A stretch of 64,000 bases of DNA from Paraconiothyrium sp. Pb-2020 (taxonomy: Eukaryota; Ascomycota; Dothideomycetes; Pleosporales; Didymosphaeriaceae): NCBI GenBank assembly GCA_022419385.1, contig JAJUBI010000002.1, forward strand, positions 806,001-870,000, given 5' to 3'. Below, piece after piece: positions 1 to 12,048 of this stretch (its first letter is position 1; every line of letters begins with the position of its first letter). Made by a program: the position numbers and the translations under genes. Under the pieces are notes generated by a model that was given only the letters and a program-made list of their open reading frames with translations, was not told the origin of the DNA and ran no database searches.

Positions 1-2883
1 AAGTTGAAGAGTTCTTATTCTTCAAGCTCTTGACTTCTACCTGATCATCATCGTCGAAACCCACAAACTGCACAAACTTGCCCTCTGTGCGCTTGAACAC
101 ATTGCAAATTTCTTGATTCGGGTTCAAAGCGGATACCGTGGGAGATAGGGATGAAGGCTTCAGTGGACAGCTGACGGTAAACTTCGTTCCTCTACCTTTC
201 TTGCTGAAAACCTCGATATCTCCGCCCAGTAGTTCCACCAGCTGCTTGACGATGCTGAGTCCCAGTCCAGTTCCTTGGCTGAGAGGGTTTTCCTGTGCGA
301 ACGAGTGGAATAGCCTGCTGTTGATGTAGTCCTCCGACATGCCAATTCCAGAGTCCGTAACGGTGAGCCTGAGCTCTACGTTATCGTCGGTTTTATCAGT
401 GCTTGGAATTACCTGGAGTTTTATCTTAATAAACCCAGCAGGTGTATACTTGAGCGCGTTACCAAACAAGTTCATTAGGATGCGTCGCCAGGCGCCCGGC
501 TGCGTACGGAAAATGTAGCTATCCCACTTATTAACATCTACGATTACCGACACAGGCGGCGGTTCATATTTCTTTGGTCGTTGGTCAAGGCTCTCGAAGT
601 TATTTTTACTGAAATTGAAGCCGGCGAAGACGGACTCGAGAACTTCTTCAATCAGCACGCTGAGATCGAAGTCGGAGATGATAGTCATGATATCGTTCGT
701 GTGCCCTTGGCTTGGTTTAATCATGTGCTTCGCACTCTTCGCTCGGCGCTTGGGACGCCTCTTGGACTCTCCTCGTGTGAGATTGTTGATCTTTGCATAA
801 TCAAGGACCTTGACAGTTGTTAGCAACTTTATTTTGAATCCGCTGCCACCTGCTCTTACATGATTGATGGTCTCCAACAGAGTCTTGCCACAGTTCTCGA
901 TAGTCTGAATGTGTGACTGTTGCTGAGTATCCAGCGACGTGTCCTTCATCAAATCGGTCATGCCGAGGATACCATGCAGTGGTGAGCGGAGTTCGTGACT
1001 AATTGAGGATATGAAGTCTGCCTTTGCAGAATCCGCAAGCCTGGTATCCAGCCGGGCCACTTCGGCCATCACGCTGTTACTGAATGCAGAAAGATAACTA
1101 AGCTCTTGCTCGTTGGTGAAGACACGCATAGGATCCGAACTCCATATGATTAGAGAAGAAAACCACCTGTCGCGATGCGCGTCCCATAGCGGGTATATGA
1201 TGAGGCTTCGAGCTCGTGGAAAGACCTCTCTCAACACCTGCTCGTCGTCGGCGGACTTGACCGAATCTGATCTCCGGGAAACTCCTAGGTCTGTCTCGTC
1301 TCCTGAATCTGTCTGCGCTGCTGGATCGTCTTCGTCGTCAAAGTTGAAAATTTGGCCGTGGGCATAACTACGAAGCAGATGTTTAAGAACGCTTTCGGTC
1401 ATGAAGATTTGGTTGGATGACGATGAAGGGTCCTGGGAACTCTTAAATCGCGCCGCGCCAAGAATTACGCATGGTTTGTCTGGTTCGGGTGGCTGTTCGG
1501 CGGCGAAATCGTCATCAACAAGTCCGCCGAAGGTACTGATCTTTGCATCGAAGAATACAGCACCTTCAGCTTCGACAGCGTCCACGATCATTTGGGCAGC
1601 TCTTTCGAACACGACCTTGGTATCGGGTGGCACTGCATCAAGTTTGCCCTCACTAGTAGACGACACCTTCTTCGACGGGACTGCGGGCTTTACAGGCTCC
1701 ATGGACTTGACAGGGTCGAAGATTTCCGAGGCAGGCGTAACGACAGCGCTGCCGGCAGCTACGCTAGATGAGGGCGTTGGGCCCGGGCTAGTCACGCTCT
1801 GAACACTAGATTCGGCGCTGTTGTTCCTCGCCAACACTGTGGGCTGGATGAGAGTGGTCGGCGACACGGCGCCTACTGTCGGGCGGCGTTGCCGTTGAAC
1901 AGGTACATTTTCGGACGGGGAGACGGTCGACGACAAGCCGTCTGCCTCTTCCCACCAGTCATCGATAGATGATTTGCCATCTGCAAAAGAACCCAAGCTC
2001 TTAACCATGACTCCACCTCTCTTGTGATCTTCAGCAGCCCTAGAGGTCTCGAGATGGCGCATGACAGTCCCTGCCATGTCCTTTAAAAACTTCATTTCCA
2101 AATCGGAGATGCCATTGCGTGGTTTATCGTCCAGTACGCAGTAAGTCCCGATGCTATGGCCGCTAGGGCTGCGTATTGGAACGCCTGCATAAAATCGTGA
2201 ATAGGGTGGGCCGGCCACAAAGGGATAGTTTTTGAAGCGCTCGTCCACAGCGAGATCGTTGACCACCAAAGAGGGATGGGGAGCATATTCGTCGATGGGC
2301 TGAACAGGATGGCCCCAAGGTAGGTTGACGGTATAAAAGCAGATGCTCTTGTCCTTAGGAAATGTGGAAGTGCCCCATGCCAAGTCGTCCTGTACGGCTT
2401 CCGGCTGTCCTGTGATGAGGCATGCCGTACGCGTAGCTTCGGCGAGGATGAAGCAATTTCGGCGGTCGAAGAAGGAAATCAGACAGCGGCGGCAGTTCAG
2501 GCGAAGGGCACCCAGTTGGGCGAAAGCGGCCAATGCCGTATCCTCGGAGGGTTTGACTTCGGCTGGCAGACTCTGTGTCTGGAGGGGTGCAAGGACAGGA
2601 ACTTCTTTGGCTTGGCCACGGTCTTGGGGGCGTTGGACGTTGTGGTAGTATCTGCGATGTACTTAGCGGAGGCGCAATTTGTGCGGTGCTAAGATAAAAA
2701 CTGGGTGCTGGTACTATCGCAGGATAAGCAATATGGGTGGACGGGTTGAAGCAAACCTCGTCCTGTGGCAACAAGGCCACGATAGTCTTACCTGTAGAAC
2801 TCACGTTCCTTGGTCCTGTCCACCTCCTCCATGGTGTCGCGGAGTTTCTTCGAGCGCGCAGGCGCAGGGTCGCGGTTGACCAT
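1..2883 (-). CDS. Hybrid histidine kinase with GAF domain, C-terminus beyond the window
   Basis: Sensor kinase of a fungal two-component phosphorelay: it autophosphorylates a histidine and would pass phosphate to its own receiver and then to a Ypd1-type protein. Proposed exons on the minus strand are 2883-2792, 2651-860 and 808-1, giving 897 residues before the window edge. Seen: an N-terminal REFYRYY box, a GAF-like domain (about residues 60-210), a low-complexity Ser/Pro/Thr linker, an H-box ISHELRSPLHGI with the phospho-His at about residue 583, an N-box (NLFGNALKYTP), a G1 box DSGIGM (about 780) and a G2 box GTGLGLS (about 807). The receiver domain expected for a hybrid kinase is not inside the window. 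The first intron (2652-2791) joins TAC-AG to A-TAC, restoring a YRYYHN run. The second (809-859) is 51 bp and contains no stop, so the frame reads through it. It is divergent from QNS1. The family call is secure; the Catlett group is not assigned. Confidence 0.88.
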
Positions 2884-3740
2884 GACGGCTTAAGATAGCG
2901 CAGGGCCGCAGAGAATGACAAAAAGAATGGGCATGCTACGCCGGCCTAGAGGACGGCGGGCCAGTGGTGACGGTCGGTCCCAAGTGATCCGCGCTGAAGG
3001 CTTTCTGGCTGCGTCGGTCTAGAAGACGTCGGTGGACAATTGGCAACGATCCAGGCGCGACAGGGCGCGGGTGGTCTCCGCGGCGGTGCTATGATGTCAC
3101 GGGGCTGGGGAAAGGAGGATGTGCAGTCCGTGAGCAGCGTCTGAAGGCACGGTGACACACTGCAGCTCTGCCGTCTGCTCTCCCAAAAGTCTACGGTGTC
3201 CGGATCTTCGCTCGAATGTGTGGGCAGGTTTCTCGCGCTGTAAGCGGAGCGCCCAAAACCTTCGCCCCGCTCTGATTTGTCGCCGCTGTCACCGGCTCCC
3301 CCCCTGGCCCTGGCCTTCACTAAAAGAAGGGTCCAACGGCCTGGAACACGCGGGGAGGCTCATTGCTGCAATCCCGGAAGTCGATGCGTGCTGGGCGTGG
3401 GCGATGGCCATTGTAGCGCGCGCAAACCAATCCGCAGTGTGGTTGAACAGGTAGAGGCAAGAGCTGCGTCCGCGACGCAGTACCCAGGGGCCCGCGTTTT
3501 TGTGGCCCTCCGCGGCTCGCGATGGGCATTGCGCGTTTCCAGGAACGCACGGATATGCCGAGCCAATCGTCGGCATCGTCGGCATCATGGCGCTACGGCG
3601 GAATGTCGGAGCGCAGTTAAGGCTGAGGCGCACGTGATATTTGTGGCTAGACCTGCAGCTCTACACAGCACGCCGCATCTTATCGCAAGTCACCCCGGCA
3701 CAGGTGATACAAGGACAGCTCGTCAACACCAACCTCCAAG
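2884..3740. promoter_or_regulatory. Divergent intergenic region, kinase / QNS1
   Basis: This 857-bp GC-rich spacer lies between the start codons of the histidine kinase (minus) and QNS1 (plus), so it must hold both promoters. Open frames exist on both strands here, but they overlap each other, lack conserved motifs and are explained by the high GC content. No defined element was recognised. Confidence 0.4.
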
Positions 3741-5942
3741 ATGGGGAGGTTAATGCATGTTGCAACATGCGCTCTCAGTACGTATCCATAGTAATGAACC
3801 TCGCTCATGCCTCGTTGACTCACCACCTATCAAGATCAATGGGCTCTTGACTTCAACGGAAACAAAGACCGCATAGTAGAATCCATCCGAATCGCCAAGA
3901 GCAAAGGAGCAAAGCTTCGCGTCGGGCCTGAGTTGGAAGTCAGTGGTTATGGCTGCCTCGATCACTTCCTCGAGGGGGAGGTCTACGAAAATTCCATGGC
4001 CATGCTTCAAGAGATCCTCGAGGACAAGTCTCTCCACGACATCATTATCGACCTTGGAATGCCCGTGCTCCACCGCGGAAATCGCTACAATTGCCGTGTC
4101 GTCATCCTCAACTCCAAGATCCTCATGATCCGGCCCAAGATGCACCTTGCCAACGACGGCAATTACCGCGAGATGCGGTACTTCATTCCCTGGAGAAAGC
4201 CGCTAAAGGTTGAGGAGTTTGTTCTACCAGATGTGATCGCCAGGATTCAGGGTTCGAGGAAGGTGCCAATTGGAGATGCGGTGCTGAGCACGAACGATGC
4301 TTGCATTGGTGTCGAGAGCTGCGAGGAGCTATTCGTGCCGGAGAGTCCGCATATCAATATGGGCTTGAACGGCGTCGACATCATCACCAACTCGTCGGGC
4401 TCTCATCACGAGCTGCGCAAACTTGAGACCCGCATAGCATTGATCCTGGAAGCCACACGCAAAAACGGCGGGGTTTACTTGTACAGCAACCAGAAAGGCT
4501 GTGACGGCGATCGCCTTTATTATGATGGTTGTGCTATGGTTATCGTCAATGGCCAGATCGTCAACCAGGGAAGTCAGTTCAGCACGACCGATGTAGAGGT
4601 TGTCACTGCTATTGTGGACATCGAGGAAGTCAATTCATACCGCACAAGCCCCTCGAGGGGCGCACAGACTCAGTCTGCTCCAGAATACAAACGCATCGAC
4701 GTCGACTTCTCTCTTGGACAGGGCGAAACTGATCTCGATCTGGACATATTCCCAGACAAGGCTCGACCTCTGCGTGTCCACGCTCCAGAAGAAGAGATCG
4801 CCCTTGGTCCAGCGTGCTGGTTGTGGGACTACCTTCGTCGGTCCAAGTCCGCAGGCTTCTTCATTCCGCTATCTGGTGGCATCGATAGCTGCTCCACTGC
4901 AACACTCGTCTTTTCTATGTGCCGCATAGTCTACGCTGCAATCAAGGACGGCAATGAACAGGTCATTGCAGACGTCAAGCGCATCTGCGGTCCTTATCAC
5001 CACGACAACAATTGGCTTCCCAGCTCACCACAGGACCTCTGCAACTCAATCCTCCACACAGCCTACATGGGAATGGCCAGCCAGTCCTCTAACGAGACTC
5101 GATCCCGCGCGGAGCGTCTGGCCAAAGACATTGGTGCATACCATACAGACCTAAACATCGACCTAGCTTTTAACGCGCAGCGCGAAATCTTCACCCAAGC
5201 TACAGGTTTTGACCCCAAATTCAAAGTCTACGGCGGAACCCAAACCGAGAACCTCGCCTTGCAGAACATTCAAGCCCGCCAGCGCATGGTAACCGCCTAC
5301 ATGCTCGCTCAACTCCTCCCCACTGTCCGCCAGCGCGACAACGGCGGCGGCCTCCTCGTGCTCGGTAGCGGCAACGTTGACGAGTGTCTCCGCGGCTACC
5401 TCACCAAATACGACTGCTCCTCTGCAGACATCAACCCCATCGGCTCAATCTCCAAAACCGACCTTAAGCGCTTCGTCCGCTGGGCTGCAAAATCCTTTTC
5501 CCTCCCTATCCTCGACGAGTTCGTCGACGCCACCCCCACCGCCGAGCTCGAGCCCATCACCGCAGACTACGTGCAGTCCGACGAAGCAGACATGGGCATG
5601 ACGTACGCGGAACTCTCCGACTTCGGACGCCTGCGCAAGGAGAAAAAGGCGGGACCGTACACGATGTTCTGCCGTCTTGTGCATGACTGGAAGGATCGCG
5701 CGAGCCCGAGGGAGGTTGCGGATAAGGTGAAGAGGTTCCACCACTTTTACGCGATCAATCGCCATAAGATGACGACTATGACGCCGAGTTACCATGCTGA
5801 GGCGTATAGTCCGGATGATAATCGGTTTGATCTGAGGCCGTTCCTATACCCATCGTTCTGGGAGTCTTATTCTTTCAAGATGATCGATCAGCGGGTGGAA
5901 CTGCTGGAGAAGAGGGTCAAGGAGGGTGGGAAGAGCTCGTGA
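3741..5942 (+). CDS. QNS1: Glutamine-dependent NAD+ synthetase
   Basis: Catalyses the last step of NAD+ synthesis: deamido-NAD+ + glutamine + ATP gives NAD+. Exons 3741-3777 and 3835-5942 give 714 residues, the same length as yeast Qns1. The intron (3778-3834) sits in the conserved start ATCALNQWALDF, just as expected from the family N-terminus. An N-terminal nitrilase/CN-hydrolase glutaminase domain shows the Glu in GPELEVSGYG, the Lys in KMHLAND and the nucleophile Cys175 in GVESCEE. The C-terminal synthetase domain has the ATP-pyrophosphatase P-loop SGGIDS (about residues 359-364) and the downstream GNVDE motif. A second in-frame ATG four codons downstream could also be the start. Housekeeping cytosolic/nuclear enzyme; no anomalies seen. 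Confidence 0.96.
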
Positions 5943-6254
5943 GGGTAACCCATGCGGTGTGTGCCGCAGTTGTAACGGTGTAGGAGGGAGGGTCTCCTGT
6001 GCGATGTGCGATGCAGTAAGGATCTGTATATAAATGAAACCCTACCTCTACCATCATTCGTACGTAACTGCGAATTATGGCAGAGCTGATTCCGCACCAA
6101 CTGCCCCTTCCGAGCGCTGCTCGGTTCATAACCCTGCATACTCCCTACTCCGCCACAACCCTCCAGTGCACAACCTCACATCCTACCATATCCCAAAACG
6201 CACGTCATCTACACATGAGGACATCAGTTGATCATGAACTCCGTGATATCGCAT

Positions 6255-7112
6255 TCAAGTGTGCTTATCCGCGACGTATTCCGGGGGCGAAACATAGGCT
6301 GGAGCTTGCACTGTCCGCTTCGTCTTCACGGCCCAAGCAACGTAGGCGAGCGACGCAATAACGGCTACTGCTACTACGGCGCCAACTGCTATCCCTGATA
6401 TTGCACCCTTTGATAGTTCATGGCTCCCACCTGTCCCTGCTGTTGTTGATGCTGTTGTGCTGCTTCCCGTATTTGATGCAGTGTTTGAGGAAGGGCTATG
6501 GATTGTTGGGAGGTCGGACGTCGGTGAAGTAGTCGTGGCCTAGCAGTGCTTAGACAAGCGCCATCAAATGTATTCATTTGGACACCTACTTGCTCTACAA
6601 TCATGATCTGTCGCTGATACATGCTAGGGTACAAGGAGAGGTATGGCTGGTCCGTGGAGGGCCATGTAAGCGGATCATATGTGAAGGGAGCGACGCATCC
6701 CCAAAACGCCTGCCAGCCATAGGTGGTTGAAGATACACACTCCATTGATCTTGGGGATTCGCGTTAGCTGGCGAAGTCTGGAGTCTCACCATGGGTAGGT
6801 GTGAATTGCTTACTGGGGACAGCAAGTCACCACGTCTAGCGTTGAGCTGCTGATCGTGATCACGCGTTGGCAAGCACTTGTCCACCATACTGGACAGATG
6901 CCTGGTGAATAAATGATACCTATAGTAGCGGTTCCAGAGAGGGGAAATGCAGGTGGAAAACAGCTCGCCGTTGAGGCGCCAGGTGCTTGAGCCCAGTATG
7001 TTTGATCAGTCCCATCCAGACCACTAGCATGAAAATGCGGTGTCTCCCGGCAATCTGCTGGAGGAGTGAACGTTGTGGTGAGCGGCAAGACGGTCGTCGA
7101 AGCTGTGGCCAT
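6255..7112 (-). CDS. Ser/Thr-rich single-pass membrane protein
   Basis: No named family recognised. Proposed exons 7112-6814, 6749-6590 and 6539-6255 give 247 residues. Introns 6750-6813 (64 bp) and 6540-6589 (50 bp) each restore frame. The N-terminal about 150 residues hold several Cys and aromatic residues. A Ser/Thr stalk (about 155-190) is the kind of region that is O-mannosylated in fungi. A Gly/Ala/Val transmembrane helix (about 199-224) is followed by a basic KTKR stop-transfer and a short tail of about 20 residues. There is no classical signal peptide at the chosen ATG, so membrane insertion may rely on the single helix, or the start may be further upstream (an in-frame ATG lies at 7217). 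The architecture resembles fungal cell-surface or wall-sensor-like proteins; function is unknown. Confidence 0.7.
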
Positions 7113-8452
7113 GTTGTTGCGATACGTATTGGTTGAAAAGATTTTTGAAATCAGGCTGAGATTGGCAAAGGCTGCAATTTCCTGCCCCATATGAGATGGG
7201 AACGGACACTTTATCAATGTTCAAAGGTGACACACAAGTTCAGCCTGACGCCACCCTGTCACGGTCTTCCGATCCCGCCTGGATACGAGCATATAGAATC
7301 CGGATACTGCATGGCTTGAAATCAGCTTTATTGGTCAATCAATGCTCACAACCGAGATGGCGCATCTTAGTACTTCGTCTGCGTGCGATTGCGTAGTCTT
7401 CAAGACGATAGCAAGACTTACTTTGACATATATTCCCTGGCTCTACACATGTGTATTATGTGGTCGCGTGGCTTCTCATATATCAAGAGATGAAAATCCA
7501 TTTTGCCAACAGCGTTTCGAACGTTCGTCCTACATACCATCTCTCGGCATATTAGACTTCGGAACCATTCTCCGCGTGGGTGATCTTTACGTACAGATAG
7601 CGCGCACCCCAGTGGTATAGGCCACATGGTCACGGATAGTAACGACCAGTTTCGTAAGCAGTTGCGTGTCATCGAAGTGAGCGAGCAAGGCTGTCAAACT
7701 TCAGCCTTGAGCCTTCAGCTTGCAGTAGGAGCCAAGGCTGGTGAATGACGCCACCAATATGGAGGCTTGAATGTATACAGCGTGCGGCTCAGGTTTCAAA
7801 AACCCAGTATCTCGGTTATATTCCCGATGTAGACCATTTCCTAGCGGAGTACTGCCAAAATCATAAGCTCGATGAATGATGCTCTGCGCCTGAATGGACT
7901 AGAAACACATAGCGTATATACTAGCCACGATCGTGACAAACTGCTTCAAATACAACGATAGGAAACAACACTAAGATCTTTCATCCACCCAGTCACGTGT
8001 AAGTACGGAAATTTAGAGTTGGCTTCTATTATATGTTTATGAAACATCTGTTGTATCTGTTTGGGTTGTGTGGACGTTGAAGGGTGTGGATGTTTTGGTT
8101 ACATTCTAGTAGCTGCAGAGAAAAGAAATCAGTCAATACTAAGAAATCCACCACAGTGTATGTTTTTGTAGGCCCAACCGATAACGTCCATCATAAGAAT
8201 CAGATCGCGTTCGAAGGTAATGTGAGGTCTCGCATTGTGAGCATGTCAATCAATAGAGGGGCGTAGGTTTGAGTGATCGTTTTCTGCGGGCTTTGCGCCC
8301 TAGACAAGGCATTCCCAGAAGTATGAAGTATCTGCAATTAGTGCCCCTTAGACCTATCAATACTGACACGATCGAGCGGGCATACCATTGTGTGATGAAA
8401 GAAACCATTTGGCAACCACGCCTTGGCCTCTCCATGCCGTACCTAGGGTATC
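7113..8452. other. Intergenic region, no gene supported
   Basis: This 1.34-kb stretch lies between the 5' end of the membrane protein gene (minus) and the 3' end of the acetyltransferase gene (minus). Only short overlapping frames without recognisable motifs occur. It should contain the promoter of the membrane protein gene on its left side. No repeat or RNA gene was seen. Confidence 0.4.
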
Positions 8453-10063
8453 TCACAGCTGAGCGCCAATCTCCTTCAACCACTGTTCTAGATCGACCAT
8501 CAATTGCTCTCCAAGGCTCGCATCCAAAACGCAGTCCTGCCAGCTACACGTCACGACCAAGTCTCGCTCCTTGACCGTCATCATCGATACTGAGAAGGCA
8601 GCTGATGGTATCTCGGCACTCAGTAGAAGTTCCGCCCAGCGTAAGGACCAGCCGTCTTGTCTATCAACAAGACCGCTTCGCCCATCAATGACGCCAAGAT
8701 TGGTAACAAGCCAAGACAAGTATCTGGTCTTATGTGCCTCAGACTGCTGTTGTGTAAGCCAATTTGAGCATAGCTTCATGATACCGATCAAATCATTCCA
8801 GAGTCCAGAGTCCAGTCTTGTCTCAATTTCGCGTCGAACACGTGCGGAGACGGTCCAAATGATATCTTGTAGATCAGTAGGCAGACCTCTATCTGTACGT
8901 TGGGCTGATTTCGTGGTTCGTATTGTTGCGACCAGATCGGCATTGAATTCATGTTCGATGACGGAGACATAGTTACAAATAGTTTCTTTAGGCTGCAGCC
9001 AAGGGTATCGACGGCTTTGGGATGGGAGAATATGTCTTAAATCGTAAGGCGTTCTGCTCGCAAACCCTTTGCTGTTCTCGAGCGATGCGGTAAGTGAGAC
9101 TAGCACTAAGGCTTGGACAAGACCAGTAATAGTAGTATTGTGCTGCCGACAAGCATCTATTACCCTCGTAACAACACTGTTTTCGATGGTGAAGTTGCGA
9201 AAGCGGGTTGCAAAAGGCGTGAGTTGTATGGGAGCCCAATGAGCATGCGTATCACCCGGCGGGAATATCCATTGAGGCTTAATTTCTTTCCAGAGAGCTT
9301 TCACAAAGAAAAGCGGTGTCATAGGCCACCAAGAGAGCAGTTCGGGATTTGGTGGTAGTTTGCTCGTGGGGTCAGGAATTTTGAGAATACACCGGTCCGA
9401 ACCGTCAACAAATTTGGAGTCGCAAAGCGGCTCCCTGCGTGACACGAAAGCTTCATTTAAATGGCGTAAGAGGTGTTGATGAAATATCTTGCCACCCATA
9501 CCATCGTGATGCGGGTGGTTCCAGACGTACAGGAGCTCAATATGCTCCTTCCCAGGCCGGTGCAACACAGTTAATTTCCACCCAGGCTCGGTTGGTAGGT
9601 CTTCAAATCGAGAGTCAAGCTGTGTCTGGACAAGATCAAGGTATGACTGCTCAAAAGATTGAATTTCATCGTGCTGGCTCCAGAAGATATGCTTCCGCAG
9701 GTCAAGGTGATCAATACGGACAAAGACAGGATTCTTTGTGTTTTCGCCAACGTACCCAACATGAAGATGAGGTTGACCAAGAATGAGACGAGAAACAGCG
9801 TCATGAAGAGCAGCTTTTACTTCGGAGAGATCCTCCGAGAGCATAAGCTTCGGCGGTGGAGCGTAACTGCAGGCGACTATGGTACCTCGGTACTGATCCA
9901 GGGTATGCATGGCCACCTGGTAAGCCTCGCTATGCTGTGTTAGTGGAGAACATATTTGATAGTTAGCGTAAACATAAATAGCGACTTACTGACATCCCAT
10001 GTCGCGAATTTTGGTACCGGCGTCGCCGCTAGTCACGACACCAATGCGTGCGTGCTTGTCCAT
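8453..10063 (-). CDS. Alcohol O-acetyltransferase-like (AATase/condensation-type) protein
   Basis: Likely transfers an acetyl or acyl group from a CoA thioester to an alcohol or amine. Exons 10063-9990 and 9929-8453 give 516 residues. The 60-bp intron (9930-9989) joins TGT-CA to C-GAG to read MGCHEAYQVAMHTLDQYRG, which resembles the opening of yeast Atf/Sli1-type proteins. The catalytic HxxxD motif of this acyltransferase superfamily is present as NHPHHDGMGG (His about 163, Asp about 167). Length fits the AATase family (about 480-540). Without the small first exon the protein would start at an ATG at 9916 and lose the conserved opening. Substrate cannot be inferred. It stands alone with no biosynthetic neighbours in view. 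A related condensation-fold acyltransferase family is the main alternative. Confidence 0.8.
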
Positions 10064-10930
10064 ATCGTAATGTGCCCGGCTACTTCTCAAGGTGTCAAGG
10101 AAAATGGGGCTGTTTTTGTGATATATGATACTGCTGACGTGTTTGGCGAAGAGGTATGGTGGGTAAGGGCGTTGCGATGTTGTCTTCTAATCGCGCGAGA
10201 ACATTTAAAAGAGCTATGAATGCGGCGTATCGCGTCCGTGCACGCATGCGATAATCTGCTCTTTTCTTGACAACCTGCAGACTGTAATACAGAAACTAGT
10301 GGTGTGGAGCCTGTTCTATGTTCGGCTCAAACTTCATAGCCAATTTTAAGACGCCTGCTGCTGAGAGTCAATCCAGTCAGCAACCAGGCTTCAGCATGAA
10401 GGTTCAAACATGAGCAGAGAACATCTTTAATCCACTGTATTGATGAAGATAGCACGGTAGCATTGCATAGAGCCTCGATTGAGTCTCGGGTTTTTTGCAT
10501 TGCTTCCCTCGAGCAGCATGATCATCCCTGCTATAACGCCCATCTGACAGTTGCTGGGGACGGGATTTAGTCAAGGAGGACAAGAGATTCACCCTAGCGA
10601 GCGTTTAAGATCATGCTCGTGGCACGGACGATGCGTTGAGGTTTGGGATGTATGTGTTTTCGGGGTGCGTGTTCTTCGTATGGTAGAGTATAAGCAAGTT
10701 TTTCTCTCAGCTTCACCTCCATTCCCTTCTACCAAAACCTCAGCATCTACAATGACTTAAAGATCCAGCTCTTCGAACACGGAACCAGCGAGTCGGTGTA
10801 CACGCCTCCAATCCGCACCCGCCACACCCTCTGTCCTTGACGAATACCACCGGCACGCTGTTGGACCTGCGACTGCGAGCATTCATGCCGCACTGGTATA
10901 CCTTGATCGATATGGAATGCAGCGTTGGAA

Positions 10931-10953
10931 CTTTCAAAAGGCGGGTGGAGTGA
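10931..10953 (+). repeat. 23-bp direct repeat, copy 1
   Basis: The stretch beginning CTTTCAAAAGGCGGGTGGAG recurs exactly 199 bp downstream (11130-11152). A looser match (an ATCTTGTTA core) also follows each copy after a few bases, suggesting a diverged local duplication longer than the exact core. Confidence 0.6.
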
Positions 10954-11129
10954 TGAGCTATCTTGTTATGATCTGAGGCTCTGGCCGATGATAAGACTAT
11001 AAGATCTGACCATAAAAGTCGTCCCGCATAGTTTTGCTAACTCCGCGCAATCTCAACAGGGTACCTTCACTTGTTTCAGACCTCAGAACAGTCTATCAGC
11101 GACAGACTTTCATCACCGGTCATCGGGTC

Positions 11130-11152
11130 CTTTCAAAAGGCGGGTGGAGTGA
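11130..11152 (+). repeat. 23-bp direct repeat, copy 2
   Basis: Second exact copy of the 10931-10953 sequence in the same orientation, inside the RPL7/acetyltransferase intergenic region. Function unknown; either a duplication remnant or a repeated regulatory site. Confidence 0.6.
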
Positions 11153-12048
11153 AGACATCAATTGATGCCTTAGAGCCATCTTGTTACGAAGTGAAGGGCC
11201 TTGGGAGATTATCGTGGGTGGCGTGCGCAAGCTTTTTGTACTTTTCTTTGCACTTCTAGTTCTTTAGTAACGTTGGGCCGCTTGGGACCGTGAGACCATG
11301 GTTGCGCTGGGGCTGTGTACGTTAATCTGGCAACAGCCGACTTCGATTACCTGCTTCTCCATTCTCCATGTCCCTTTCCGTGCGATAGTGACTCGATGTA
11401 CGTTCTTCTGTCTTCTGCAGTGAGACATCTGCCTACGGTAGAATTTCTTGTGCTTCCGCTCAGCCATATATGAGCAATGTACCGGCGAATCAGTAGTTGC
11501 GTGGGTGATCAGCAGCGAATACCCGCTATTGTATGCTTTTGAATCTTGCCGCATTGGGCGTGAAGCGGTGTCGTGGTGGAGCAAAGTGGGCGCCAAAGAG
11601 TGTCACGGGGCAAAAGCGGAGGGGCCCCAAGCTTGGCGCTACTATGGTACCCACCAATTATCAAGGTGCGCTTTGTGATTCCTACGTAGCAAACAGTTCC
11701 ATTCGGGCACAGGATGCGATAACATCGTAAGCAGCGCTGCGAAATTGATAGATATTTCGATGCGATACAAAGGAGGTTATGAAATGTGAACTCAATGTTG
11801 CATTGGAATCAAAGACAAGGGATAAGTCTGAGAAGCTGGGAAGGAACAGGGTATCATTGTAACATCTTCATTCATGAAAGAGCGGCCACTCGTCGTCCTT
11901 TTTCAGGCGGAGTGGCTCACTCTGGCCTGCAGGCTGAGCCCGGCATGGCCTCGACCCTAAGCTAACTTTTGAACCCAGGTGATTGACACCACGCTATGAC
12001 CCAGATGATGTCCCTCTCAGAAGCCTAACGCCATCTCATACAAGCGAC

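Larger units (their letters stand above)
10064..12048. other. Long intergenic region, no gene supported
   Basis: Almost 2 kb between the acetyltransferase start and the RPL7 stop. Frames are short and without family motifs. The only structure noticed is a 23-bp sequence present twice (10931 and 11130), listed separately. The 194-codon plus-strand frame from 11983 is the antisense shadow of RPL7. Confidence 0.45.

Noticed and set aside
2355..2921. 188-codon minus-strand frame through the kinase 5' region
   Set aside because: It is a shifted frame of the histidine kinase exon; the true frame carries the REFYRYY box and the GAF sequence.
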